A stretch of 64,000 bases of DNA from NCBI GenBank assembly GCA_030077755.1, contig JAQJZZ010000013.1, positions 744,001 to 808,000 of the forward strand, written 5' to 3'. Within the stretch, counting starts at the first letter, position 1, and each line of letters begins with the position of its first letter. A model generated the notes under the pieces. The model worked only from the letters and a program-made list of their open reading frames with translations, had not been told where the DNA came from and searched no databases. Shown here in pieces: positions 21,670-32,564 of the stretch. This stretch comes from Filosporella fistucella (lineage: Eukaryota > Ascomycota > Leotiomycetes > Helotiales). A program made the translations under genes and the position numbers.

Positions 21670-23499
21670 CTATCCGTGACGTTGAGCTGCTTCCTTGAAG
21701 GCTGCCTCTTGGAGAGCGAGAAGCTGGTCGGTCGTCATACCGCTAGACTCGAGCTTGTTTGCTTTCTTCTCGCGGCCCTATGAACAAAGTCAGCTGTGCT
21801 CTTGAATTATATCAAAACGAACAAACCTTCAACTGCTCCTTATGCTCAGACGCCACCTCATTGATATCAGCGACATAATCACCGAATCCCAACTGTTCTA
21901 GGGCTTTTGTGATGTGTTCGCAAGCAATTGTCTTTTTGCTCTCCTTCTCGGAAATTTCGTTGGCTTCGGAGGAAATGAGGGTGATGAACTCGACGCAGCA
22001 CTCAATTAAGAGATCCCGAGCATCTTTTGTGAAACCCATGCCCGAGGAAGGTGGCAAGATTTCGCTGACGATCTTTTGGACCGTAGCTAGAAATTCAAGG
22101 TTAGTCAATGCTCTTAAATAGTGAGAGATCAGGTTAGAAGGCTCGGTGACGCTCATAGAAATTTTCTAGTCCATGAGAGCTTCGATATGTCGAATCTAGC
22201 GGTTGGTAAATCTTGGTATTGCTGGGGGCATTCTCGAATGGTGGAAAAGGCCAAGGGAGGGGTAACAGGTATCATCAAGTTTGAGGATAAGATCCGGAAT
22301 AGGATATTCTATAATCAAAACTGGACACTTGGTCCTTCCTGATAGAGTAAAGTGTGTTTGCCATGTCATTCCAGATGCACCTGAGTCGCCACTTTACCTA
22401 CCACGATAGGTCATTGCAACAAGTGTCGAAAGAGGCTTCGACATGGACAATATGTATCTCAAGTAGTCCGTGACATGTTCAAGCTCATTAAATTGGCTCT
22501 AGAACAGAAGACCTATGTGATAGAAAATCTTTCGACGGATTCGGAGATAGCAGGAGAGAAGAGCCGAGAGGTTGTTGAAACAACGCTTTATTGCGTTTCG
22601 CGAAAGGGAGTATGGAGTTCATAAGTACCTTTGGGAAGTGACAAGTCATCGTTGCCTGTATTAAAACGTTAGTAGGCGGCTCTCACTCGTGGTCGTGAGT
22701 AATAAGCAGCGGGTTGTAAAGCAGAGGTAGAGGTGATCTGAGCCATCCTGCTGCGAGATTTTGGCAAGCAATTGTGAACCAACAACATGAAGAAGGCAAA
22801 TTTGTAATGATGTGGGCCAGCAAATATATTCAAAGAAAACGTAAGGCAGAAGATGTACCACTCATCTTGTATCAAAGCTGTAACTTTAATCATGTGAAGT
22901 TGAAATTGTCTGAGCAAGTTGCTTGGGCAACCTTAACGGTCCTACAACTTCAGAACTTTGTTCTAAAAGAAGGCGCAATCGACCCAGCGACTTGGATATT
23001 CTACTAGGTAGCCTGAACACCCCCCCGCCAGAGGTAACGATACGCCAAAACGGGCTAGCTTCAAGAACTCAACTCAACTCAGGACCCACTAGCTTAACTC
23101 GAGAGCTCTGTTTTATCAATCTTAAAAGGAGTCCAAGATCACATAAGAACGCCACGTCGATTGACACGTAAACACACATGAGTTTGAAGTATCGACAAGG
23201 GAGATGGTGGCCTATTATACCTCCATCTCTTTCTGAGCTCTCTTCGTGGCCGCAGCCCTGCCATAAAACGCAGGGAATTATTCCGAAAGCAAAGCACATT
23301 CCATTAACCTTCAAAAAGATCGGAGTAGGCCAAGGTCATGATGCCAAGACTTCGTGACAGCTGAATCTCACCACAACTGTGATGAATAATGAAAAGCAAA
23401 GCACAATAAAGCAACAATAGCATCGCGAATACATAAGCGCAGGAGCCAACTCAAGACACGAAAAGCACATTACTCACCACCAAATTCCTTATCCGACAT
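21670..23499 (-). CDS. NCB2: negative cofactor 2 beta (Dr1), histone-fold transcription repressor
   Basis: This is a subunit of the NC2 complex, which binds TBP on promoters and blocks TFIIB/TFIIA entry. Four exons (23499-23478, 22655-22629, 22086-21827, 21777-21670) give 138 residues, normal for fungal NC2-beta. The start MSDKEFGGNDDLSLPK comes from two tiny exons of 22 and 27 nt. The histone fold follows: ATVQKIVSEILPPSSGMGFT, then DLLIECCVEFITLISSEAN, IACEHITKALEQLGFGDYV and EVASEHKEQLK. The tail GREKKANKLESSGMTTDQLL matches the family. The open frame that begins at 22156 reads into intron sequence and is not the true start. Introns 1 and 2 are 822 and 542 nt, far longer than others here. 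Confidence 0.9.
22656..23477 (-). other. 822-nt intron 1 of the NC2-beta gene
   Basis: The intron begins GTGAGT and ends AATACAG, interrupting codon 8. It has no in-frame coding and no recognised mobile element. It contains short repeats such as ACTCAACTCAACTCAGG. A hidden ncRNA or transcription-level regulation is possible but nothing conserved can be shown from one sequence. Confidence 0.7.
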
Positions 23500-24126
23500 C
23501 TTCGCAAGTATCTCTATTCCTTCAAGACTCCTTTGCTAACACGCTCTCTCATGTAGATTTAAATATAATTCTCGTAGTTGCGAAGAAAATGACGAGGTAG
23601 AAGCTGATATCAAGTTGGTGGCCTTGTCGCGAGCTGTGTTTTTTGCCGGACGAGGCGCAGGTATTTATGCGAGGCTGGCTGACGAGGGAGAATGAGATGG
23701 GTCGCGCTTGTACCTTTCCAGATTAGTCGCTCGTGACTGAAGCTTTGATGCCAGGAATCTCTCTAGGGCTCCTATTTGGGTAGGGAATGTCAACTTTGTC
23801 AATTGTGTTTGAATATGGTTAAGAATGATCTTGTAGTAGCTGGGCAGATTGAAAGCTAGGTGGATGTTATCATGGCTCCAAGTCGTCAGCATTGGGGGTT
23901 CAATCAAACGAATGTCATGTTGACAGGGATACTAGAGCTACATATTCATGACATTATTCGATGACATTTGTATTGTACTCAATCAACAAGCATCCTGACC
24001 ACTCAAATATTCTAATCTTGTTCATTGTACATCTGGTATATCATCTACATATCCTACAACACAAGGCTCAACGCCATACGCTGTTTATCCCCAACTCCGT
24101 TGATGCATATAATACAAAGTTACATC
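23500..24126. other. intergenic region upstream of NC2-beta / downstream of MRPS35
   Basis: This 630 bp serves as promoter of the NC2-beta gene and 3' region of the mitoribosomal gene. The minus frame 23665-23907 is not supported. No RNA or repeat was seen. Confidence 0.55.
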
Positions 24127-25460
24127 TCATACATTGACACTCGTAGGTATCTTGACTTGACCCCGGCTTCGGTCCATCAAAGGTACACCATACCTCCAGC
24201 CAGTGCCCTTGTGTCCCCGTCCATCCTTTCCGACATCATCCACTTTGATTTCAGTGAATCTATATTCCGCTCTGCCAGTATCAACTCTCTTAACGGCAGC
24301 TTCCTTCGCAGCCTGCCGTTTCCAGGCACGCTCTCGCGACTCATCTTCCTTCATTTTTCTTAACCGAAGTTGCTCTTTGCGCTCCGAAGACGACAAACCA
24401 TCATTTATCTCTTTGTGCATGATAGCCAACTCGGGATGTGGAACTCGGTCATCGGCTGGAAGGAGATTGTCGGAAAAGACCTTAGCTGCATCTTTACGCG
24501 TGAAATGTCTCGACTCGGATGTGGGATAAAATATTTGTTGTCCAGTCGCTCTATGGACTGGTAGATCATTGATTGACTCGTGCATTCTTTGTATTTCGCC
24601 TTTATCAAGCCTGGGAGCTTTGGTTTTGGGGAGCATGTTTAGCATAGCATCATTGTATGCATAGGCCAAAGGTTTCCCCTTGATTTCCGAAGTCAGCAAT
24701 TGCTTAGAAGATGTAAACAACAAGATTGTAGGAATAAAGGAACATTCAGAGAGGCTCGCATGCGTAAGTTTTGTAACCATGTAATTTGTCTTGAAGACTA
24801 ATCGATTTTTAAAGATCATCATAAAGGAGTTCAAGAAGGAAGATGACAACTGCAATCAAGACGTACCATTCGCTGCCACTTAATCTCGACCTCTTTCAGT
24901 CGAACAACAGCTGCGACACGAGCCATCTCCACACCGAATTCCGTACTGACTTCTGACACACTCTTTCCCTTCACTAAGATCGAATTCCATATTTGACTTC
25001 GAATGGTGGCATCAAGAATCGGTTGGCTGACAAAATTTCGGTTTAATGGGAAAGGAACAAGATCGCTTGGCTTCTCAGGTGGATCTGCAATGACTCCATC
25101 CTTTATGTACCTTGGTTTTGGCTCATAAGGCGGCCACTCACGCGAAGGTCGGCCTTCTCTCGCAGCATCAGCATCCTCTTTCTGTCTCCACAGCTGCTGC
25201 TTCTTCGCAAAATCCACTTTTCTTTTCAGCTCTCCTGTTGGAGTATAAGCATTGAGGTAGTTTGTGGAGTCCCTTCGAGGTTCCTTGAAGTTCGTTCCCT
25301 GCGTAGATAGCCATTGGAAAAGCATCCGTCGAGCTCGTGTCATACGCTGATCATTTCGTGAAGTTGTGGAAAAGGACCGAGAAGTTGGGATAGATCCACA
25401 CATATGCTTCGTGCAGACCGCAGAGGCAAGCGTAGTGGGACATCTTAATGGAGGTGGCAT
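24127..25460 (-). CDS. MRPS35: mitochondrial small ribosomal subunit protein (MRPS35 / Bot1-like)
   Basis: This is a component of the mitochondrial 37S ribosomal subunit, needed for mitochondrial translation. Exons 25460-24867 and 24678-24127 encode 381 residues. The N-terminus (MPPPLRCPTTLASAVCTKHM, then SRSFSTTSRNDQ) is a mitochondrial presequence. The body matches the eukaryotic mitochondrial regulator/Bot1 family as I recall it (RRMLFQWLSTQGTNFKEPRR; ATIRSQIWNSILVKGKSVSE; FGVEMARVAAVVRLKEVEIK), and the C-terminus is highly charged (KMKEDESRERAWKRQAAKEA). The 188-nt intron has donor GTACGT and acceptor TCAAG, restoring KWQRMGKPLAYAYNDAMLNM. The acceptor is inferred from frame and homology only. 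Confidence 0.8.
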
Positions 25461-25850
25461 TTTGTGTGCACCGAATTGAAGTTCAGTTGCACACTTGATG
25501 TGTGAACATGATCAAAGAAAGTATTTTGAAAATAGGATTGGAAAATCTCGCCTGATGTACTAGCGTATTGAGTCACGTGTAGCCGCTCCAAGATATCTAG
25601 GGACAGCAAATTCTCAAGGCATTGTCCTAATCCGAAGAGAGTGTAGAGATACACAATCCAGAAGATCTAGAATCCATTCTAACGGGGCTAATTTAGGGAT
25701 TGTTGTTTGATTACAATTATTCTTGGGTAGCACCTAACTATTATTAGCCTCTCAACACAACCCGTCCCCTCCATGGCAACTGGGAAAATGCTTTTGAGAT
25801 ATAGTGAATAGATAGAAGCTCTAAAATGTTGTAGAGAGCTATATACATGT
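25461..25850. other. intergenic region between MRPS35 and the tyrosine phosphatase
   Basis: These 390 bp form the promoter of MRPS35 and the 3' flank of the phosphatase gene. No supportable gene was found. Confidence 0.6.
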
Positions 25851-26795
25851 TTAAGGCTTGAAATATACTGCGGGTTTCTCTACAATCAGGTTTCGTCGAA
25901 TCTTTTCGACGTCCTCCTTGGTAAGACCGCACTTCTCAACAACATACCCCTCTGCACCCCCAAATCTTGCTTTGATCAACCGCAATGTTGCAAGCATATT
26001 CACAGCCCTGATAGTATGTTAGGTTTATATATCTCTGGGACATCTCCAGTGACAGACTCACCTCGCAGAAATCATATTTCGAGCGCCTTCTTCATCCGAT
26101 TTCAAGGCTGGATTGTCCATCAAATGTTCAATCACAGCATTTTTCCACTCAGTTGTCAAGCCGACCTCAGTTAAACTATACTCATGAGCCACAACATCGT
26201 CGTCAACCCCACATAATGATAGGACTAATGCACATAGAACTCCAGTTCTATCCTTGCCTGCCGTACAATGAACAATCAAAGGTTTCTCAGGCTCATTTGC
26301 CAGATGTAATAAGATTGTTCGATAAGACTCGGGGGCATTATTTAGGATGTCTGTGTAAGCTCTTGTGAAACCCTACTTCGATTAGTCAATTTCTTTCTTT
26401 GAAGAACAACTTACTTCGGGCCCCTTATCCATGTAATCTCTAAATCTAACAGCAATTTTTTCTGGCGAATAATCCTGCTCAGCAAATACAGGTACAAATA
26501 CTCTTTCACACCCCTCCCACTCTACCACCCCGCCTCTTCCTGCATCAATATTTCTCTTGATTTCTGGGTTGGAACGAAGATCATAGATATGGGTTATACC
26601 CAATCTATTCATCGTGGAAATGCCATCTTTAGTCACCTGAGAGGGCTCGCCACAGCGATATATAACTTCTCTTCTAATAGAATGGTTGGTCGGGGAGGAG
26701 ACGGGGTAGCCGCCAAGATCGCGGAAATTTGGGATGCCAGCTACTGTGATAAATGGTAGAGGGAGATCTGTTTTTCCAGCAGGAAAGGAAGACAT
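25851..26795 (-). CDS. IphP-type protein tyrosine/serine phosphatase
   Basis: This is a dual-specificity-like phosphatase of the fungal/bacterial IphP family, probably cytosolic. Exons 26795-26415, 26372-26062 and 26007-25851 encode 282 residues. The N-terminal signature is IPNFRDLGGYPV, and THIYDLRSNPEI follows. The catalytic P-loop is IVHCTAGKDRTGV, with nucleophile Cys163 and Arg169. After it, HEYSLTEVGL and the C-terminal FGGAEGYVVEKCGL are typical of this family. Intron 1 is just 42 nt, the shortest confident intron in the window. It is divergent from the CCDC97-like gene. Confidence 0.9.
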
Positions 26796-27122
26796 TTTGT
26801 ATAATTAAATATTTTGTTGATATTGTAAACGTCGCAAGATGATGGCGTATTATATATTCTCTGCAACGCTGGCTGACAACGCGTGCCGAGGTCGGTTGGC
26901 AAGAACTTTGATTCGGCATAGCGATATCAACTCCAACTTCAACCTCACCTTTCCCACGTGGCAGTACTTGATCCACTACATCATTTGTATTCATTTTCGA
27001 CTGGTGGTTTTAGTTGACAACAATAAGGCTATACAAGGCTGAATTTTCATACACATACAGCATCGGTGAACTGAAGGTCTGAAGTGACCTCAACGCCACC
27101 ACCAACTCATACATCTCCAATA
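26796..27122. promoter_or_regulatory. divergent promoter region, phosphatase / CCDC97-like
   Basis: A 327-bp head-to-head intergenic region. It must carry both core promoters. No clear TATA element or known factor site stands out. Confidence 0.5.
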
Positions 27123-27885
27123 ATGCCACACATGGAATCACCTCTCTCATCCCCTCACCAAAGACCGCCTCAAAATGAAGATGGGTCGTCATCACCTACT
27201 CGCACCCAAAGAATCCGCATCAAAAACCGGCGGAAATTGTATCTCGATCGCCACCCCTCATATTTTTCGTCTCCAGACTTAGAGCTAGCAGGTACATATT
27301 TGCATGAATTAAGGCTTTGGAAATTTGAATGTAAACATGGATGCTAAATCGTATTCAGACCCATTACTATACGACCGCTGCATCCGACGTTTTCTTTCAG
27401 CAGAAGAACGTCAAGCAGATGGCAAGAAGAAAGGATATTCAGGTGTTCTCGAAGCAGATTTATATCGCAGTGAAGCTCGACTCGCTGCTCTTCGAGCGGA
27501 ATTACCCGAAAATCCGGACCCTGATTTCATTGCGTCTCCTTCGTCTCCAAACCATAACGAGAACTCATCCTCGTCTCAAGCAAAAGAGAGAAGAGAAGCT
27601 GTACCTTTTGTCTCTTTCAGAAGAGGCGATGAGGGACCGGCATTGATAGGAGAAGATGACGAGCCGAAGAGTAAGGAAGATGGATGGGAAAGGTGGAAGT
27701 TTGAGATGACGGTTAGATTTTTGAGAGGTGAGGATGAGGATTTTGAGTATGGTACTGTGGATGAGGGGAGTGAGGATGAGGTTGAGAGGCGGGAGAGGGA
27801 GGAGAAGTATTTTGATGAGGAGGAGCCGGCATGGGATGGGAGGGAAGGAGGTACGGGTGGAGACACTGGGATTCAGGATTTTTGA
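27123..27885 (+). CDS. CCDC97-like protein (DUF2052)
   Basis: Exons 27123-27291 and 27359-27885 encode 231 residues. The core NRRKLYLDRHPSYFSSPDLE, LADPLLYDRCIRRFLSAEER and GYSGVLEADLYRSEARLAAL is the hallmark of the CCDC97/DUF2052 family, whose human member associates with the SF3B splicing complex. The C-terminal half is acidic (EDEDFEYGTVDEGSEDEVER). A role in splicing is therefore inferred from family knowledge. The ATG at 27123 is the first in frame; an upstream GTG is not used. The intron is 67 nt with a GCTAAAT branch; the join restores ELADPLLYD. There is no targeting signal. Confidence 0.85.
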
Positions 27886-28025
27886 GGAGCGACATTCTTC
27901 CACAATAAGGTAATCTTTATGTACGATTTATGATTATGAAAGGTGATGATGATCATTTTTCCTACAGGACTGGTAGCTCAAGATCTAATCATACCACATC
28001 AATCAACAAGTGGTGAAAGGCTATG

Positions 28026-29177
28026 CTAAGAAGTCGGCCACACTGGACTATCCCAGCTAGCTCCACCTGCAATCAAGGCAGTGTCCAAGCAATCTGCGCC
28101 TTGACCAATGTGCAAAAACTTGGTATAAGCAATATCACTGTAGTACATATAAGTAGTATTCGCTGGAATGAAAACCACGTCTCCCTGCAAGAGACTGAGA
28201 AGCTCTCCCTCCATAGCCACCTGTAATTGTCCCTCCAAAACCTCAAAAGCTGCATGTCCAGGATAAGCCGAATTTGGAATGGTGACATTTGATGATGAAC
28301 GAGCAAGCGTGATGGTCGAAAGTGTGAAATTGTTGGCTGATTGCGTTGGCGTAACGAATGGTTGGACAATTTTGTACCCATTCTCGCTATTCAAGTATTT
28401 TGGCCCGTAATCCTTGGCAACGAAGAATGGTGTGTTGGAATCTGTAGCAAGCTCGTTGGAGCCAGTGTGCCATGTTGTGTTCGCAGGGGCCGTTACATTT
28501 ATGGCGTCTCTGCGGGGCTCATATGACGATTGGGAGTAAACATCGAATCCTTCAAGTGTTGCAATGAATGAAGCATCCGGACCAGCGGCAGAGGAAGAAG
28601 CGTTTGCGGATGGGTCGTAAGGGGAGAGTGTCGAGGAAGAGTAATTCCCGCTTGCTAGAGTATAGAATAAGTCCCTATTCTTATGTCAATTCCCATATTT
28701 ATGTATCTGAAATGTGGCCGAGACTTACTCAAATCCACCTGGCACAACAACACCTGCCATCTCAGTATCCGGATCCAGGATTTGAAAGGTATGTGTAGTG
28801 TTGTGTGGCACTGCACCATAATCTCCGGGACCCAGAACGCGAGTGTCATCTTCGGCCCAAAGTTGAAATCGACCTCTGAAGTTGAAGAAGTTCTCGTAGT
28901 GCACCTCATGAAGATGAGGTAGAACACCTAGTTCTGTTGAACCTGGAGCATTGGTGCTGATAAGAGAAAATGCATAGTCTGAAGATGGACCTGTCACCGG
29001 GAACCGATATATTTGCTGTCCTACCACGCAACCACCTGCTAGATAATGCTGAATAGCATATGGGCGAACGTATGTCGGGACTTCAGTCACCCAAATAGAT
29101 GATGAGGATTGACTTGAAAGAGGGGCCGCTGTGGCAACACAGAAAGCAAGAGCACTGAGAACAAATCTGTAGAACAT
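28026..29177 (-). CDS. secreted quercetin 2,3-dioxygenase (bicupin)
   Basis: This extracellular metal-dependent dioxygenase opens the flavonol ring of quercetin with release of CO. Exons 29177-28729 and 28674-28026 encode 365 residues, about the size of Aspergillus quercetinase plus signal peptide. MFYRFVLSALAFCVATAAPL is the signal peptide. The N-terminal cupin carries the metal ligands His88, His90 and Glu95 in PHLHEVHYENFF and His129 in VPHNTTHTFQ. The second cupin (YPGHAAFEVLEGQLQV) lacks metal ligands, as in known quercetinases. Several N-x-S/T sites occur, as in a secreted glycoprotein. The 54-nt intron breaks GGFEDLFYTL. Such enzymes help plant-associated fungi degrade host flavonols; substrate is inferred from family. 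Confidence 0.88.
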
Positions 29178-30519
29178 GATGATTCACTAAACGAATGACA
29201 ACTTCTTCGACAGAATGTTTGGGGAATAAAAAGTCAAGGGGATTGAGAGCGCTCCAGGAAGAAGGAAATAATGAATGGACATATATACTTCCGGACATTG
29301 AAGTTGGGTCTGAGAGAGGGTGAGTCCGGTGAAGGACCGTACCTGGAAAAGTATATTCAAGACCATGTCTCTGTAGACATGGGTTTCTATGGCACACATT
29401 GGCCGTCCATCCCGAAAGTGATTTCAGTGTGGAGTTGAAACAATTGTGGACTTACAAAATGTTCAGAGAAACCAGGAACGAAAGTGGACGACGAGAGTGG
29501 ACGACGAACGACGTTGAGATCAATTTGCCGGCACTGACGTGCGAGTCCCCATATCGGTGGATCGACTGCCGGTGATTGGTAAATGCCGTGTATAAATGCC
29601 ATTAGAACCTCCGGTTTTAAGCAGCAATGGTCCTGGTCAATATTTTGATTGCCCGAATGATTTAAGCAAGTATGGAGATATGGACGCGTTCATCCACCTA
29701 CAATTTGTGGATTCTGGATTGCAGGCACGAAGCAGGACATACTTCCAATACGATAAATGGCACGGAGTGACTTTGAACAAGAATGATTGTAAATGATACT
29801 TCTGGGATGCTTGTCAAGAGGTTACTTTTCAACCTTGTAACTCCCAATTTCCTTGGTCATTGGGCAGAATAACCTCGACTTGGGGACTTTTGCTTGAAGC
29901 CGTTGCTAGCTAGCGAGGCAAATGTCCACTTTACCGAACTAGGTATGGAAAGACAATAATGAGGTATTGTATGAAGTGAGTGGGTGAATAACGAAAGAAA
30001 CTTGTTGTGAGATATTTTTTCATGCCATTTAATCCCTTGAAGAAAGTCTAAGCTGCGCGCTGGGCAGGACTGATACAGGAGAAATTTGACTTGAGGAGAA
30101 GCGAACATAGAGAGGAATAGGCGTACAAAGAAGAGTCCTAAATTCTTTAGGACCAAATCGAAACTCATGAACACAAAGACTCATAGTAATTAAAATTGCC
30201 AACCCAGACTCATGATAAAGAGTCACCGGAGTCGATGGAAGCTCACCCGACCGTCCAAGGCGGCAAACAAGTGTCACGTGCTTAATGCAGCCTATCTTAG
30301 TGGGGCAAGGCTGAGCCAGTCATCCTTTGTCCTTGACCACAACCTCCAAGACACAACTAACTACCTATTCACATCGCATCGCATCACGGTACCTCATACA
30401 AATACATCGCCATCCACACCATCACATATCCCAACGCTGGCGTTATTTGCAACTCTGGGAGACGCACTCAAATAAACTCCTCCAGCTCAAAGGTATCCAC
30501 AGTTCCATACCCCGCTATC
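29178..30519. other. divergent intergenic region, quercetinase / ATG3
   Basis: About 1.3 kb with no supportable gene. Frames at 29083-29397, 29596-29796 and 29857-30174 show no protein character. 30330-30510 is C/A-rich, as expected for a leader upstream of ATG3. Confidence 0.5.
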
Positions 30520-31707
30520 ATGAACTTCATCCACAGCACTCTGGACCGAGTCCGCGAATGGGCGCCTGTTTCACACACCTCGACGTTCCGCCAGAATGGA
30601 CAAATAACTCCAGAGGAGTTTGTTGCTGCTGGCGATTATCTTGTGTACAAGTTTCCAACTTGGTCTTGGGCCGACGCTTCACCAGAAAGCAAGCGTGCAA
30701 GCTATCTTCCTGCAGGCAAACAGTTTTTAGTAACCCGAGGTGTCCCTTGCCATCGCAGACTCGACGATAACTTTGCTGGAGATGCCGGACATGATGAGAC
30801 TATGGTAGGTGATGGAGAGGATTTCAAGGGTGAAGGACCACATTCACCAGGCGATGATGAAGATGGATGGTTGCGGACTGGAGGACTGGCTGCTAGTCAG
30901 GAGGCAAGAGCCAGAGATGTCCGAACAGTTGATGAAAGTGGTAATATGGGCGAGAGAGAAGATGATGAAGAAGATATTCCGGACATGGAGGACGAGGAGG
31001 ATGATGAGGAAGCTATCATTCGGGATCCCAAGGCCGATGGCGCTGATTCGTATGTTCTTGGTGAAATTTCAGTGGCGGTGATTTGCTAACTCGATCATAG
31101 ATCACGTCGAACATACACCCTCTATATCGCATATACACCGTATTACCGTACTCCTCGTCTATATCTCTCTGGCTACCTTGCGAACTCTCAGCCACTACCC
31201 CCGCAACTCATGATGGAAGATATCGTCGGTGACTACAAGGACAAGACTGTTACACTAGAGGATTTCCCATATTTCAGCAACAACATTAAGATGGCTTCTG
31301 TCCATCCCTGCAAGCATGCAAGTGTTATGAAAACTCTCCTCGACCGCGCGGATGCTGCTCTAAAGATTAGGCGGGAGAAACTCAAGGCGGGCAAGATTGC
31401 TCCAGGAGCCAAGGATGCAGGTATGGAGGGCCTACTAGATGATTTTTCAAAGACGAAACTGGGAGGTGATGATAAGAAGGCTATTCTTGAAGGGGCCAAA
31501 GCTGGTGGAAACGGGAATGACGAGTGGGAGGTTTTGCAGCACGATGCAGAAGACCAGGATGAGGAAGTTGCTATTCGCGTAGATCAATATCTAGTTGTCT
31601 TCTTGAAGGTATGTACTTTTCTAATCTCCGCGCATTGCGCTAACTGAGATCAGTTCATGGCGAGTGTTACACCAGGTATCGAGCATGATTTCACAATGGG
31701 CGTTTAA
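30520..31707 (+). CDS. ATG3: autophagy-related E2-like conjugating enzyme Atg3
   Basis: Atg3 transfers Atg8 from Atg7 to phosphatidylethanolamine during autophagosome formation. Exons 30520-31049, 31101-31608 and 31654-31707 encode 363 residues. The N-terminus ([20 protein letters not shown]) forms the membrane-sensing helix. The sequence [14 protein letters not shown] motif (here [20 protein letters not shown]) and the acidic flexible region ([20 protein letters not shown]) are typical. The catalytic cysteine is Cys246 in [12 protein letters not shown]. The C-terminus [17 protein letters not shown] is encoded by the 54-nt last exon. All introns are about 45-51 nt with GT-AG ends. Confidence 0.95.
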
Positions 31708-32564
31708 GTAGCCTGGAAGGTAGATCGTTTACTCTCTCTCATAGCAAAGGTTGGCATAGGAAAGGTTGGGTATCCCGGTTATTGGTTCAATTTCGGCGTT
31801 AAGGATGAATGAATGAGACCAGAGACATACCATAGAGCGTCTCATGAAATACGGAATTAATCAAGCCTCACTCTGCTTTACGTGCCAAGGTCATTGCCTT
31901 CATTACAGGTGCTTGCTGCCATGGCGAAGTTCTCTGCATCAGTGTGTCTTTTTCCTTTCAATGCAAAATTCTTTGATTTTCGACAATCGATTCTCGTTTC
32001 ATCAGAAGTTTCTCGGTCCAAATCTCAGGTTCAGCATCAAGTCAGTGTTGAAATTCACAGAATTGCTCATATCACAGTATCCCATCTGTTGCATTTCGGC
32101 AGGAGAATCTCTCCTCATCGTAATTGAAAATACGTGGACATTACCTTCTTGGAAAGTTTCAAATCTGCTTTTCAGTCAAGTTAAGCATGCAAGATGTCCA
32201 GAAACTGGTTTTCCCAATAGAACAAAAAATTGAAATAAAATTTTATCAGAACACACGTTATGCTAACAATTTCGCAACAAGAGTCGCTCTAGTGAGCAAG
32301 TATGCGCTGCTCAATTGGTTCATTTAAACATTGCTCCTAATAACCACATCTGTGCCACGAGATCTTGTTGTAAATCACATTCTTGGTTCTGCCTTGCTTG
32401 ACGAAAAAGGCGACAAACTTAGTTTGTCACTTCTGCAAACAGAAAATAATCTACTGACAAAGATAGCCCCCTTGTCTTAGTTGCAACACAGCTCTCTACT
32501 TTAATATCAACCCATATCTCTGCATCTATACAACTACTGTCTAGAACGGAAAGAAAACCTTAAG
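31708..32564. other. intergenic stretch
   Basis: 860 bp between ATG3 and the decayed locus. It is AT-rich, and the overlapping short frames at 31844-32327 have no recognisable content. A C/A-rich run just before 32565 resembles a former leader. Confidence 0.5.

Noticed and set aside
21812..22156. ATG at 22156 as the start of NC2-beta
   Set aside because: The upstream 23 codons are intron sequence; the conserved N-terminus is supplied by two tiny upstream exons.
30327..30770. Plus-strand frame overlapping the ATG3 start
   Set aside because: It is out of frame with the strongly conserved Atg3 protein.
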